Shown piece by piece: positions 17,239 to 25,114 of a stretch of DNA of 52,594 bases. The stretch's first letter is position 1, and every line of letters starts with the position of its first letter. Made by a program: the position numbers and the translations under genes. The notes under the pieces were generated by a model, which did not search any database, was not told where the DNA came from, and was given only the letters and a program-made list of their open reading frames with translations. Source of the DNA: JBDIBA01 sp039812705 (GTDB lineage Bacteria; Actinomycetota; Acidimicrobiia; Acidimicrobiales; JBBSGY01); contig JBDIBA010000008.1 of NCBI GenBank assembly GCA_039812705.1, positions 1 through 52,594 of the forward strand, given 5' to 3'.

Positions 17239-17262
17239 ACAACCGTGTAATTACAATGCTGT
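17239..17262 (-). promoter_or_regulatory. Symmetric 24-bp promoter element of nrdA
   Basis: The layout ACA-N4-TGT-AATT-ACA-N4-TGT is the same as before nrdB, with central TGTAATTACA (17246-17255). On the minus strand TTGACA (17265-17260) begins it and TTGTAT (17242-17237) follows after 17 bp, as -35 and -10 candidates. Between the two promoters the N4 segments differ while the ACA, TGT and AATT blocks are identical, which is the pattern expected for a conserved protein-binding site. Confidence 0.72.
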
Positions 17263-17338
17263 CAATCAAAAAGTTCCGATAGCTCGGCGCCGTTGTATCT
17301 CCATATGAGTTGGACCACGCTTGGGTTGGGTCATTTGG

Positions 17339-19123
17339 TCAGTCGCCTTCCCAGAACTTGCGCTCCCTCCGCGACATCTTGCGCTCTTTCGTGGTCACGT
17401 CTTTCTTGCGGCCAAGGGTCCGGCGGGTCTTGACTTGAAGGTGGTTCGGCCCGGTCAACAAGTCGTCAAGCTTTTGGACTTCCCGATCTCCAACAGGGGC
17501 CTCGCTCAGGCCTTGTGAGTCTGTCTCGCCAGCTAATGAATCGCCGTCGAGGTCAATGACATGATCGTCATCGGGGTTGCCTTTGGCGTCTTTGTCCGAT
17601 TCCGTGTCAAATCCGTCACCGCTGACACTGTCGGTTCCGCCATCGGGCGTGGTGTTCGCAGGTTCAGTCAGTTCGCTCGACCCGCCGGTCATCTTCTTGA
17701 CGACCAGTGCAGCAAGTGCGGTCGTGATTGGCACGCTGGCAATCAAGCCAATGCCGCCAACTGCCGAACGAACAATTTCCTCACCCACGATGTCGGTTGT
17801 TAAGACCGAACCCAGGCTGCGGTCAGCGAGCGTGAACAAGATCAACAAGGGGAGTGCCGCGCCCGTATATGCAAGAACCAGTGTGTAGATGGTTGATGCA
17901 ATGTGATCGCGACCAACGCGCATTGCACTGCTGTAGACCTCGCGCCTGCTTGCGGTCGGCCTTGCTCCGTGAATTTCCCATACCGAGCTGGCTTGGGAAA
18001 CGGTCATGTCGTTGAGAACACCCAAACCACCCAGAATGATTCCTGCAAGCAACAAACCTTCGATGTTCACGTTTGACGCAAAGCTCTGAATGTATGTGAC
18101 TTCCTCATTTGAGAGTCCGGTGATGTTCGCCATTCGCACGGCAACAACAGAGCCAATTCCGACAATTGCAAGACTGGTTAGCGTCCCGATGATTGCCGTA
18201 CTTGTTCGTGCGTTGATTCCGTGCGCGATGTATAGGACGACGATGATGATGAGCGACGCACCGACAAGTGTCACCAAGACGGGCGAATTTCCATCGAGAA
18301 TTGATGGCAGCACAAACTTGGTGATGATTGCGAACGTGACTGCCAGGCCAACCAGTGCGCCAAGTCCGCGCATCCGCGCAACAGCAACCACAAAAATTGC
18401 GAACGCGATTCCCACCAGCGCAAGGCCGTTCGACCGCTGGAGATCGGAGAAGTAGTACGTAATCTGCCCTTGGTCGTCGGTGCGCCCGACAATGATCGGT
18501 GCGCCGTCCTTAACCCTTGGCTGTCCGGGACCTTCGGTGATTGTCATGTTCACCGTTTGGCCCTTGTCTGGGCCTGTTTCGACCGCAATTTGCACGTCGC
18601 TGCACATGCCGCCACTTGGAACGCCAGGCTGGCATTCACGGGTTGTGACGTTGGTGGCGGTTCCCTCAACAAGTTCTGTTGGTGCGCCGAGTGCCTGAGG
18701 ATGCGCAACCGCTTGAGGACGCAGAATGGCCGCCGCTGCAAGCGAGCCAACAAAGAGTGGGACGATCAATAACGCAAGGGTTATGCGAACACCGCGCGGT
18801 GCGCGCAATGCGTCTGACTGCAATGTGCGCGTTTGTGATCTGCGGAGGCGTTTCCACTTGGTAACGGATCTTGACGTGTCGTCGCGCTTAGTTGTGTCGT
18901 CGCGTTTGTTCTCAACTTCGCTCTTATCAACTTCGTTGTCGTCGGTTTCGTCCTGATCAATGGTCGAAGGGTCAACAGCGAAGTGTTCGGCGGTTTCGTG
19001 GTTGTCAGTTGCCGTTTCGCTCGAAGTGTCCGAGCGGTCTGCCTCGGACACTGCGTTTGTCTCGGCGGTCTCTTTGGAAAACCGGTCGCCGTTTCGCTTA
19101 AAGGGATTGAGTCGTCGAGGCAC
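17339..19123 (-). CDS. YibE/F-family membrane protein
   Basis: 594 residues. The first 115 are hydrophilic, rich in Asp, Glu, Thr and Ser, with basic patches, and probably cytoplasmic and disordered. One membrane helix (about 112-132) is followed by an external beta-type segment with two cysteines (TRECQPGVPSGGMCSD). Then come seven or so helices with the YibE/F signature region NVNIEGLLLAGIILGGLGVLNDMTVSQASSVWEI, and an acidic-then-basic C-terminal tail. The family's transport or other role is not established. It lies downstream of ctaG on the same strand (113-bp gap). Confidence 0.85.
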   Translation of the reverse strand: MPRRLNPFKRNGDRFSKETAETNAVSEADRSDTSSETATDNHETAEHFAVDPSTIDQDETDDNEVDKSEVENKRDDTTKRDDTSRSVTKWKRLRRSQTRTLQSDALRAPRGVRITLALLIVPLFVGSLAAAAILRPQAVAHPQALGAPTELVEGTATNVTTRECQPGVPSGGMCSDVQIAVETGPDKGQTVNMTITEGPGQPRVKDGAPIIVGRTDDQGQITYYFSDLQRSNGLALVGIAFAIFVVAVARMRGLGALVGLAVTFAIITKFVLPSILDGNSPVLVTLVGASLIIIVVLYIAHGINARTSTAIIGTLTSLAIVGIGSVVAVRMANITGLSNEEVTYIQSFASNVNIEGLLLAGIILGGLGVLNDMTVSQASSVWEIHGARPTASRREVYSSAMRVGRDHIASTIYTLVLAYTGAALPLLILFTLADRSLGSVLTTDIVGEEIVRSAVGGIGLIASVPITTALAALVVKKMTGGSSELTEPANTTPDGGTDSVSGDGFDTESDKDAKGNPDDDHVIDLDGDSLAGETDSQGLSEAPVGDREVQKLDDLLTGPNHLQVKTRRTLGRKKDVTTKERKMSRRERKFWEGD

Positions 19124-19236
19124 GCGCTTACATTGTCACTGCAGACACGCGACGCGCAGCGTCTATGGCTTGCAACGCCCAGTGGCCGGAGCCGAAATCA
19201 AGCGTCGTGACGACGGTTCTGTTCGGACAAATCGCC

Positions 19237-20118
19237 TTACGGCCGCGGAACCTCGCTCGAACTTGAGAGGTTGTCATCGCGAACGGTAATTGCATTGATT
19301 GCGTCGACATAACTGTCTTCGCGTCCGGCGACGCGGTCTTCGAGCTTCCACCATTGCATTGCAACAACCGCAACGGTTGCAATGGCGATGAGGTCGCCGC
19401 TTACCCACATGATTCCTGCGCCGATTCTTTGATCGAGAAGGATCCGCTCGGCGTCCCATCCGGAGGCAGCCAAATACCAGTCGAGGTTCATCGGTTCTGC
19501 GTTGCTCATCAAGGCAAGTGCCAAGAACGCGTGGGCGGGCAAGGTGAGGCCGACGTAAAGGAGGCGCAGCCCGTGGTGCATTCGCCACGGGTAGGGATCG
19601 ATTGCAACCACTGGTGCAAAAAACAGATAACCCGCTACAAAGAAATGGAGGTGGACAAAATTGTGGAACATCTCATTTCGCAGGCTCAGTCCGTAAAGGC
19701 CGCTGAAGTAAAGGACAAACAGGGTGGCCACAAAAAGCATCCAGCCGATGCCCGGGAACGTCACCACTCGGACGAACCGCGAGTGGAGCACCTTGAGGAC
19801 TTTGGTTTGGACGCCCCGGTCACTGGCCTGCAGCAGCAGCGTTACCGGCGCACCGAGGGCCATGAGGATGGGGGCAGCCATCGACATCAACAAGTGCTGG
19901 ACCACATGAGTGCTGAACATTGAGGTGTCCGTGGCGGCAATCCAGCTTTGGGTGGCCACCACAAGACATGCAATGCCGCCGAAAAAAGGGACGGTGCGCT
20001 TGGCCGGCCAGTGGCGGTTTTTGGCCGCCAGGCGTCGTATTCCCACGTAGTAGAGGACCCCGACCGCGGCAATTGCGGTAGCCGGCAGAAGCTCAAAAGA
20101 AATCAACTCGGTAACCAT
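19237..20118 (-). CDS. ctaG: Cytochrome c oxidase assembly protein, CtaG (caa3) family
   Basis: Multi-pass membrane protein (about seven helices) of the CtaG_caa3 family, needed in Gram-positive bacteria for active caa3/aa3 oxidase and thought to help with copper delivery. Histidine-bearing helices are visible: STHVVQHLLMSMAAP, MFHNFVHLHFFVAGYLFF and YPWRMHHGLRL, which fit the family. The ATG at 20118 is preferred (293 residues); an upstream GTG at 20133 is possible. It is divergent from ctaE, 75 bp away, so oxidase assembly and oxidase structural genes share a promoter region. Confidence 0.88.
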   Translation of the reverse strand: MVTELISFELLPATAIAAVGVLYYVGIRRLAAKNRHWPAKRTVPFFGGIACLVVATQSWIAATDTSMFSTHVVQHLLMSMAAPILMALGAPVTLLLQASDRGVQTKVLKVLHSRFVRVVTFPGIGWMLFVATLFVLYFSGLYGLSLRNEMFHNFVHLHFFVAGYLFFAPVVAIDPYPWRMHHGLRLLYVGLTLPAHAFLALALMSNAEPMNLDWYLAASGWDAERILLDQRIGAGIMWVSGDLIAIATVAVVAMQWWKLEDRVAGREDSYVDAINAITVRDDNLSSSSEVPRP

Positions 20119-20152
20119 CACGATTGCCCGCACTCTACCCAGTGCTTGCGCC

Positions 20153-20158
20153 TAGTGT
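20153..20158 (+). promoter_or_regulatory. -10-like hexamer TAGTGT before ctaE
   Basis: TANNNT hexamer followed after 7 nt by an ATG (20166) that opens a 13-codon frame, and after 35 nt by the GTG of ctaE. It is the likely promoter of the ctaE-qcrCAB operon, with transcription expected to begin near 20165. Confidence 0.4.
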
Positions 20159-20165
20159 ACGGGCG

Positions 20166-20207
20166 ATGTCCCGTCAGATCTCCGGGTGGTTTTGTGTCGA
20201 CAACTAG
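20166..20207 (+). CDS. Possible 13-codon leader peptide overlapping the ctaE start
   Basis: ATG at 20166 reads MSRQISGWFCVDN then TAG at 20205. It is positioned for leaderless translation from the TAGTGT promoter. The ctaE GTG (20194) lies inside it in another frame, so translating one could affect the other. Such a short frame may be chance; I report it because of the exact promoter spacing. Confidence 0.2.
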   Translation: MSRQISGWFCVDN

Positions 20208-20811
20208 CGCAGCAACTGTTCCCAGCTCAAGCAACAAGGTCCATCGCGCGTCCCCGCTGACCGTTGGAACCGTTGTCTTTTTGGCTTCGGAATGCATGTT
20301 CTTCAGTGGCCTTTTTGCCACCTATTTCACTTTGCGGGCGATTACCCCCGCCGAGTGGCCGCCAGAAGGCTCTGAGCTTCCCCAGCTGTTCCGCGCGCTT
20401 GCTTTCACCATCTTGCTTGTTGCTTCCAGTGGAACCATGCAGATGGGCGTTCGCGCATTGGAGAGAGGCCGCTTGCAGGCCTTCCGTAACTGGGTTCTCG
20501 CGACCATGGCCCTTGGTGGAATCTTCGTAATCAACCAGGCCCTGGAGTGGACCGAACTCATCGCGAACCGCGGGGGACACGGCTTTTCTCATGCCAGCCA
20601 CGCTTATGGGTCGGTATTTTTCACGATGACCGGCTTCCACGGTCTCCACGTCACAGTGGGTGTGCTGGCCATGTTCATCTTGCTTGCCCGGTCCGGTGCC
20701 AAGCGCTTCGGTCACAAAGACGTTCCCTCAGTTGAAGTTGTTTCCTACTACTGGCACTTCGTCGACGTGGTCTGGGTGATCATGTTCTGCGTCCTGTTCT
20801 TCATTAAGTGA
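20194..20811 (+). CDS. ctaE: Cytochrome c oxidase subunit III
   Basis: Heme-copper oxidase subunit III, 205 residues with about five hydrophobic helices, the short actinobacterial form. Key sequence features: FLASECMFFSGLFATYF, with the glutamate typical of the second subunit III helix; QALEWTEL; and the pair FHGLHVTVGV and YYWHFVDVVWVIMFCVLFF, the classic C-terminal signatures. Start GTG at 20194 is preceded by GGGTGG. It leads an operon with qcrC, qcrA and qcrB, the standard actinobacterial order, separate here from ctaC and ctaD. Confidence 0.95.
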   Translation: MSTTSAATVPSSSNKVHRASPLTVGTVVFLASECMFFSGLFATYFTLRAITPAEWPPEGSELPQLFRALAFTILLVASSGTMQMGVRALERGRLQAFRNWVLATMALGGIFVINQALEWTELIANRGGHGFSHASHAYGSVFFTMTGFHGLHVTVGVLAMFILLARSGAKRFGHKDVPSVEVVSYYWHFVDVVWVIMFCVLFFIK

Positions 20812-20837
20812 CCAGTCCAATAACGCCAAGGTTCCGC

Positions 20838-21809
20838 ATGAAAACTGACCACTCAGACAACCTCCACGGCCAAACCAGTGCCCCAGAATCCGCCGGGAAG
20901 GGCCGTGCCAAGCTGGCAACGGCGTTTTCCGCCTTCGCGTTGTTGATTGCTGCGGCAATCGGGGCTTACTTCATGAGCGCGACCGTTCCGGTTAGCGCGG
21001 CCAGCGAGTCTCACTCTTCGGGCGGAGAAGCGCCCAAGCACGTTGACTTGCCGGGTAGCAAGGACAACGCCAAAGACATTGACCCCAAGGTCGGCGTTGA
21101 TGAAGTTCCCGACGACATCGTTGGTTCGGGTAAAGAAAACCTTTACGTTCCTGATGGCCGCAGCGTTCCGAAAAGCTCTGAGCCTGGCAAGGTGCTTTAC
21201 GAGCAGGGCTGCTCAACCTGTCACGGTGTGAATGGAGAAGGTTCCAAAGGCGTGCCGTCGCTGCAAGGCGTTGGTAAGGCGTCCGTTGACTTCTACATGG
21301 GTACCGGCCGCATGCCGCCTAAGAGCATTGTCGTTCAGGCGCCTCGCCGCGTACCGCTGTTCAGTCAGGAACAAATCGATGCCGTTGCTGACTACGTGTC
21401 GACCACCTTTGGTGGCGGTCCCGAGATTCCGGAAATCGACCCGCACAACGCAGATCTTTCGCGCGGCATGCAGCTCTACGCGAACAACTGTGCTCAGTGC
21501 CACAACTCTGCCGGCTCGGGTGGTTCCTTGGGTCGAGGTCACAATGCGCCGCGCGTCTTCCAGGCCACGCCCGTTGAAGTCGCCGAGGCTGTTCGCACGG
21601 GCCCGGGCGCAATGCCCAAGTTCAACGAAGAGACGTTCGACAAGGAACAGCTAAATGACCTGGTCGCTTACGTTGACCACTTGGGTGACGAGTCGCCTGG
21701 TGGCTTGAAGTTGGGAAGCACTGGACCTGTACCTGAGGGTTACTTTGCTTGGTTTATTGGTCTCGGAGCCATGTTGCTCTTTGCCCGCTGGATAGGAACG
21801 AAGGTATGA
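20838..21809 (+). CDS. qcrC: Menaquinol-cytochrome c reductase, diheme cytochrome c subunit
   Basis: Membrane-anchored cytochrome c that carries electrons from the bc complex straight to the oxidase, standing in for a soluble cytochrome c. An N-terminal helix (about 29-47) is followed by a linker and two c-type domains with heme sites CSTCH (C125, C128, H129) and CAQCH (C218, C221, H222). GRMP and GAMPKF supply likely Met ligands. A C-terminal helix closes the protein. I chose the ATG at 20838 with AAGG 6 nt upstream; a GTG at 20808 overlapping the ctaE stop is also possible. The stop overlaps the qcrA start (ATGA). Confidence 0.95.
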   Translation: MKTDHSDNLHGQTSAPESAGKGRAKLATAFSAFALLIAAAIGAYFMSATVPVSAASESHSSGGEAPKHVDLPGSKDNAKDIDPKVGVDEVPDDIVGSGKENLYVPDGRSVPKSSEPGKVLYEQGCSTCHGVNGEGSKGVPSLQGVGKASVDFYMGTGRMPPKSIVVQAPRRVPLFSQEQIDAVADYVSTTFGGGPEIPEIDPHNADLSRGMQLYANNCAQCHNSAGSGGSLGRGHNAPRVFQATPVEVAEAVRTGPGAMPKFNEETFDKEQLNDLVAYVDHLGDESPGGLKLGSTGPVPEGYFAWFIGLGAMLLFARWIGTKV

Positions 21810-22657
21810 ACGAACGTTGGATAGCCCCGGCATTTATTGTCGCCATCGCATCAGCGATAGGGCTGATGGTTGTTTACGGATTTACCTCACATGGCAACAC
21901 CCAGCTTGAAGGCCTGTTCTTTGGCCTTGCCTTCCTGGGAATCGGCGTCGCGATTGTTCTGTGGAGCAAGCACCTCATGCCTCACGAGCAGGTCATCCAA
22001 GAGCGTCACGAGATGGAATCCTCAGAGGAAGAGAACGACAAGTTCGAAGAGCTGGTGCAAGACACGGTTGGCGTGGTGACCCGTCGAAAGTTTCTTTCCC
22101 GTCTTGGCCTCGCTTCGATTGGCGCGCTCGGTCTGGCGGCCATTTTTCCGCTGCGCTCGCTCGGTCCAAGCCCACGCGACGCCCTATTCCACACCAAGTG
22201 GAAGTCCGGCGCGCGTCTTGTTGACCACGAGGGCGATCTTGTTAAGGCAGACCGGCTTCAGGTCGGCTCGATCCTGACCGTTTTCCCGGAAGGCGAACGC
22301 CCCGACGACAACTCCGCAACCCTTCTCATTCGCGTTCCTGAGAACGACTTCAAGCCAATGAAGGGAACCGAGAACTGGGCAGTGGAGGGAAACGTTGCCT
22401 ACTCCAAGGTCTGCACCCACGTCGGTTGCCCGGTGTCCCTGTACCGCGAGACCACCCACGAACTGCTTTGCCCTTGCCACCAAAGCACTTTTGATGTCCT
22501 AGATGGCGCTCGTCCAAGCTTTGGCCCGGCTGCTCGGCCGCTGCCACAGCTTCCCTTGGCGATTGACGCCGAAGGCCACCTCATTGCCCAAAGCGATTAC
22601 CGCGAACCTGTTGGCCCTGGTTTTTGGAACCGCGGACACGCTCCTAAGGAGGCTTGA
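21806..22657 (+). CDS. qcrA: Menaquinol-cytochrome c reductase, Rieske iron-sulfur subunit
   Basis: The 283-residue protein has two membrane helices at the N-terminus (about 6-24 and 36-52) and a third after a twin-arginine motif TRRKFLSRLG (92-101), the three-helix plan of actinobacterial QcrA. The cluster-binding boxes are CTHVGC (203-208) and CPCHQS (222-227). The two cysteines of each pair and both histidines are present. The twin-arginine motif suggests Tat-dependent placement of the cluster domain. It starts in ATGA overlap with qcrC and ends in TGATG overlap with qcrB. Confidence 0.96.
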   Translation: MNERWIAPAFIVAIASAIGLMVVYGFTSHGNTQLEGLFFGLAFLGIGVAIVLWSKHLMPHEQVIQERHEMESSEEENDKFEELVQDTVGVVTRRKFLSRLGLASIGALGLAAIFPLRSLGPSPRDALFHTKWKSGARLVDHEGDLVKADRLQVGSILTVFPEGERPDDNSATLLIRVPENDFKPMKGTENWAVEGNVAYSKVCTHVGCPVSLYRETTHELLCPCHQSTFDVLDGARPSFGPAARPLPQLPLAIDAEGHLIAQSDYREPVGPGFWNRGHAPKEA

Positions 22658-24093
22658 TGTTTCGCAACTTTTCGCGCTCGGTTGACCAGCGCTTCGGAAC
22701 TGCGAAGTTCGCTAACTCCCAGTTAAAGAAGGTCTTCCCAGATCACTGGTCCTTCATGCTCGGCGAGGTCACGCTTTACTGCTTCATTGTCGTTCTGGTG
22801 ACCGGCGTATACCTCACCTTCTTCTTCGAGCCCTCCACGCGCGAGGTCATCTACAACGGTTCATACGAACCGCTCAAGGGTGTGCCCATGACGGCGGCTT
22901 ATGAGTCCGCGGTTAACCTCAGCCTCGAGGTCAAGGGCGGACTGGTCATGCGCCAGATGCACCACTGGTCGGCCTTGTTGTTCGTGGCGGCGATGGTTGT
23001 TCACATGGCACGCGTGTTCTTTACGGGCGCGTACCGCAAACCACGCGAGGTCAACTGGGTCTTCGGTGTCGTGTTGCTCATCCTCTCGATGTTCAACGGC
23101 CTCCTTGGCTATTCGCTCCTTGAAGACCTTCTGTCCGGTACCGGTTTGCGTGTTGCTCACTCAATTCTGTTGAGCATTCCGTTCATCGGGCCAGACATGG
23201 CATGGCTTGTATTCGGTGGTCCCTTCGACTCGCCGACACTCATTCCACGTTTTTACGTGTTGCACGTGTTGCTGTTGCCTGCGGCCATCATCGCGCTGCT
23301 TGCAGTGCACTTGTTCCTTGTCTGGTACCAAAAGCACACGCAGTATCGCGGGCCGCGTCGCACCAACAACAACGTGGTCGGGTTGCGGATTCTGCCAACT
23401 TTTGCAGCCAAGGCAATTGGTCTGATGTTCCTCGTCACCGGTGTCATCGCGATCATCAGTGGCCTTGCGCAGATCAACCCCATTTGGGAGTTCGGACCGT
23501 TTAACAGCACGTTTATGGCAGGTGCCGTGACGTCCGCTGCGCAACCCGACTGGTACATGTCATGGCTGGACGGCATGCTGCGCCTCATCCCGGGCTGGGA
23601 GACCCGCATCGGCGGCTACGTCATTCCTAACTACTTCTGGGGTGGCTTGGTGTTTGCCGGCGTGGTGTTCATTGGAATGGGCGCCTGGCCTTGGATCGAG
23701 AACCGCTACGTGAAGGACAATCGCATTCACAACATTGCCGACAAGCCGCGTGACAACCCCACGCGCACGGCCATTGGTGCTGCGTTCTTCACGCTCATGG
23801 CTGTCATCTTCACGGCAACTGCGAACGACGTGTTGGCAACGTTCTTCCACGTGCCACCCGAGAACATCACATGGTTCTTGCGTGTGGCGCTCTTTGTGGC
23901 TCCAGTAATCGTGTTCTTTGCAACTCGATGGATCTGCCGCGGACTGCAGGGCACCGATGCTCACCCTGCATCGCCCGGTCCAAGCCACACGGTTATGCGT
24001 ACGCCTGACGGTGGTTTTGAGTTCGCTCACGGAGATCACTCGCACGACGACGACCAAGCCCCTCACGAAGACCCAGAGGGCACTAAGGCTTAG
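22657..24093 (+). CDS. qcrB: Menaquinol-cytochrome c reductase, cytochrome b subunit
   Basis: Cytochrome b fused in the single-chain actinobacterial manner, 478 residues, somewhat shorter than the about 540 of mycobacteria. Heme ligands lie in helices HHWSALLFVAAMVVHMARVF and YVLHVLLLPAAIIALLAVHLFLVW. The quinol-site motif is PDWY rather than PEWY, as in other actinobacteria. The extended C-terminal region is His- and Asp-rich (GDHSHDDDQAPHED). The ATG at 22657 shares its A with the qcrA stop and has a strong AAGGAGG 5 nt upstream. It is the last gene of the operon, with a terminator right after. Confidence 0.96.
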   Translation: MFRNFSRSVDQRFGTAKFANSQLKKVFPDHWSFMLGEVTLYCFIVVLVTGVYLTFFFEPSTREVIYNGSYEPLKGVPMTAAYESAVNLSLEVKGGLVMRQMHHWSALLFVAAMVVHMARVFFTGAYRKPREVNWVFGVVLLILSMFNGLLGYSLLEDLLSGTGLRVAHSILLSIPFIGPDMAWLVFGGPFDSPTLIPRFYVLHVLLLPAAIIALLAVHLFLVWYQKHTQYRGPRRTNNNVVGLRILPTFAAKAIGLMFLVTGVIAIISGLAQINPIWEFGPFNSTFMAGAVTSAAQPDWYMSWLDGMLRLIPGWETRIGGYVIPNYFWGGLVFAGVVFIGMGAWPWIENRYVKDNRIHNIADKPRDNPTRTAIGAAFFTLMAVIFTATANDVLATFFHVPPENITWFLRVALFVAPVIVFFATRWICRGLQGTDAHPASPGPSHTVMRTPDGGFEFAHGDHSHDDDQAPHEDPEGTKA

Positions 24094-24121
24094 GTCGGCG
24101 CTGTTAGCGAATCGAAGGTAA

Positions 24122-24154
24122 CGAAAAATGCGCCCGCTACGGGCGCATTTTTCG
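24122..24154 (+). terminator. Intrinsic terminator after qcrB
   Basis: Perfect 14-bp stem (24122-24135 with 24141-24154) and a 5-nt loop, with GCGCCC core and flanking A5/T5 runs, 28 bp past the qcrB stop. It is bidirectional in form. Confidence 0.92.
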
Positions 24155-24168
24155 TCTCACCCCGCGTG

Positions 24169-24200
24169 CCCACCTCGCCGTGTTCCCACGGCGAGGTGGG
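24169..24200. repeat. Strong GC hairpin beside repeat copy B
   Basis: Perfect 14-bp arms (24169-24182 and 24187-24200) with a TTCC loop. Part of the right arm, GGCGAGGTGGG, is repeated at 24212-24222 before copy B starts. This is a second structural element just beyond the qcrB terminator, too far away to be part of it. Confidence 0.8.
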
Positions 24201-24223
24201 GGACTTCGGCCGGCGAGGTGGGA

Positions 24224-24320
24224 CTTCGGTATCGGTTTTTCTTTCACGAAAGGGGCCAATCCGGCCGATTTGCGCAAGTTTCTCGCCGCGACGTCGTGCG
24301 TGTGAAAGTTTCTCGCCGCG
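24224..24320 (+). repeat. Intergenic repeat, copy B
   Basis: Starts with the 24 nt shared by all three copies, then a variable segment, GGCCAATCCGGCCGATT, and GCGCAAGTTTCTCGCCGCG ending at 24290. A second AAAGTTTCTCGCCGCG block follows at 24305-24320. The arrangement matches copy A (65 bp core plus second block) on the opposite strand 10 kb away. Confidence 0.88.
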
Positions 24321-24367
24321 AATGTCACTGCGAGAGCGCCCGACGTGACTTCAGGACGTGATGCGCA

Positions 24368-24435
24368 CTTCGGTATCGGTTTTTCTTTCACAATCTGGGG
24401 CGAATCCGGCCGAATTGCGCAAGTTTCTCGTCGCG
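24368..24435 (+). repeat. Intergenic repeat, copy C
   Basis: 68 bp, same orientation as B and 47 bp after its second block. The first 24 nt are identical to A and B; GGCGAATCCGGCCGAATTGC and GCAAGTTTCTCGTCGCG follow. It lacks the extra AAAGTTTCTCGCCGC block. Confidence 0.88.
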
Positions 24436-24632
24436 AGTTGGAGCCCCTGGTTAATGCGGCCTCCGCATCAAGAGCGTGAGCGCGACGACAACCGCTGCCT
24501 GAGGCGCCTTTACCAGCGCGATGGCTTTCGATGAGGGGAGCGAGCCCAGGTCACGTTCGTTAGGACACCTGGGCGCCAGGGTCTCTAAAGCTGAAACTCA
24601 AGCCCGAAAGAACAGCTCTCGCTTGAAGAGTG
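24436..24632. other. Non-coding stretch with nothing recognised
   Basis: Between repeat copy C and the ctaF stop. No convincing open frame, RNA gene or repeat found. It is the meeting point of the convergent qcr and cta transcripts. Confidence 0.5.
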
Positions 24633-25100
24633 TTACTTCTTGACTTGAGCTTGCTCAAACTCGCCAACCTCTTCGGCTGGGGCGTTGTGAGCGGTCAGTT
24701 CTTCGTGGTGAAAGTCGCCCTCAGATGACTCGCGTGCCATGCCGGCTACGGCGAAAAGGATCAGGCCGAGCGCGGGGATCATCAAGAAGCCTTGGAAAGT
24801 AATTGCGAAGGCAATCAGCGTCACGCCGCACGCCGCGACAAACGGCCAGATGCTTCCGACGGGGAAGGTTCCCACTTCGCCAACGCCGTCAGCCTGCGTG
24901 GCCTCGGCGCGGTCCTCGGGACGCAGCCCGTCCATCTTGGAGGCCTGAGACCGCAGGTAGAGGCCCATGAAGAAACAGGCAATGGCCGTAACGAACAGCA
25001 AGATGATGCCGGACTCTTCGCGACTGGTTACCCAGTAGATAACGGCCAGGGGAGTCATGAAGACGCCCAGGAAGAAAAAGAGTTTCCATTCGGTTCTCAT
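24633..25100 (-). CDS. ctaF: Cytochrome c oxidase subunit IV, actinobacterial type
   Basis: Small subunit found in actinobacterial bcc-aa3 oxidases. The 155 residues carry four hydrophobic segments in two pairs (about 6-23, 31-48, 83-98, 101-118), starting MRTEWKLFFFLGVFM, followed by a hydrophilic acidic tail. The ATG at 25100 is preceded by a GGAGAT-like site and lies 14 bp after the ctaD stop, so the order is ctaC-ctaD-ctaF in one transcript. Confidence 0.92.
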   Translation of the reverse strand: MRTEWKLFFFLGVFMTPLAVIYWVTSREESGIILLFVTAIACFFMGLYLRSQASKMDGLRPEDRAEATQADGVGEVGTFPVGSIWPFVAACGVTLIAFAITFQGFLMIPALGLILFAVAGMARESSEGDFHHEELTAHNAPAEEVGEFEQAQVKK

Positions 25101-25114
25101 CAGTTATCTCCTTT

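Noticed and set aside
14401..24435. CRISPR array
   Set aside because: The repeats are few, dispersed, on both strands and not separated by spacers of equal size; no cas genes are seen.
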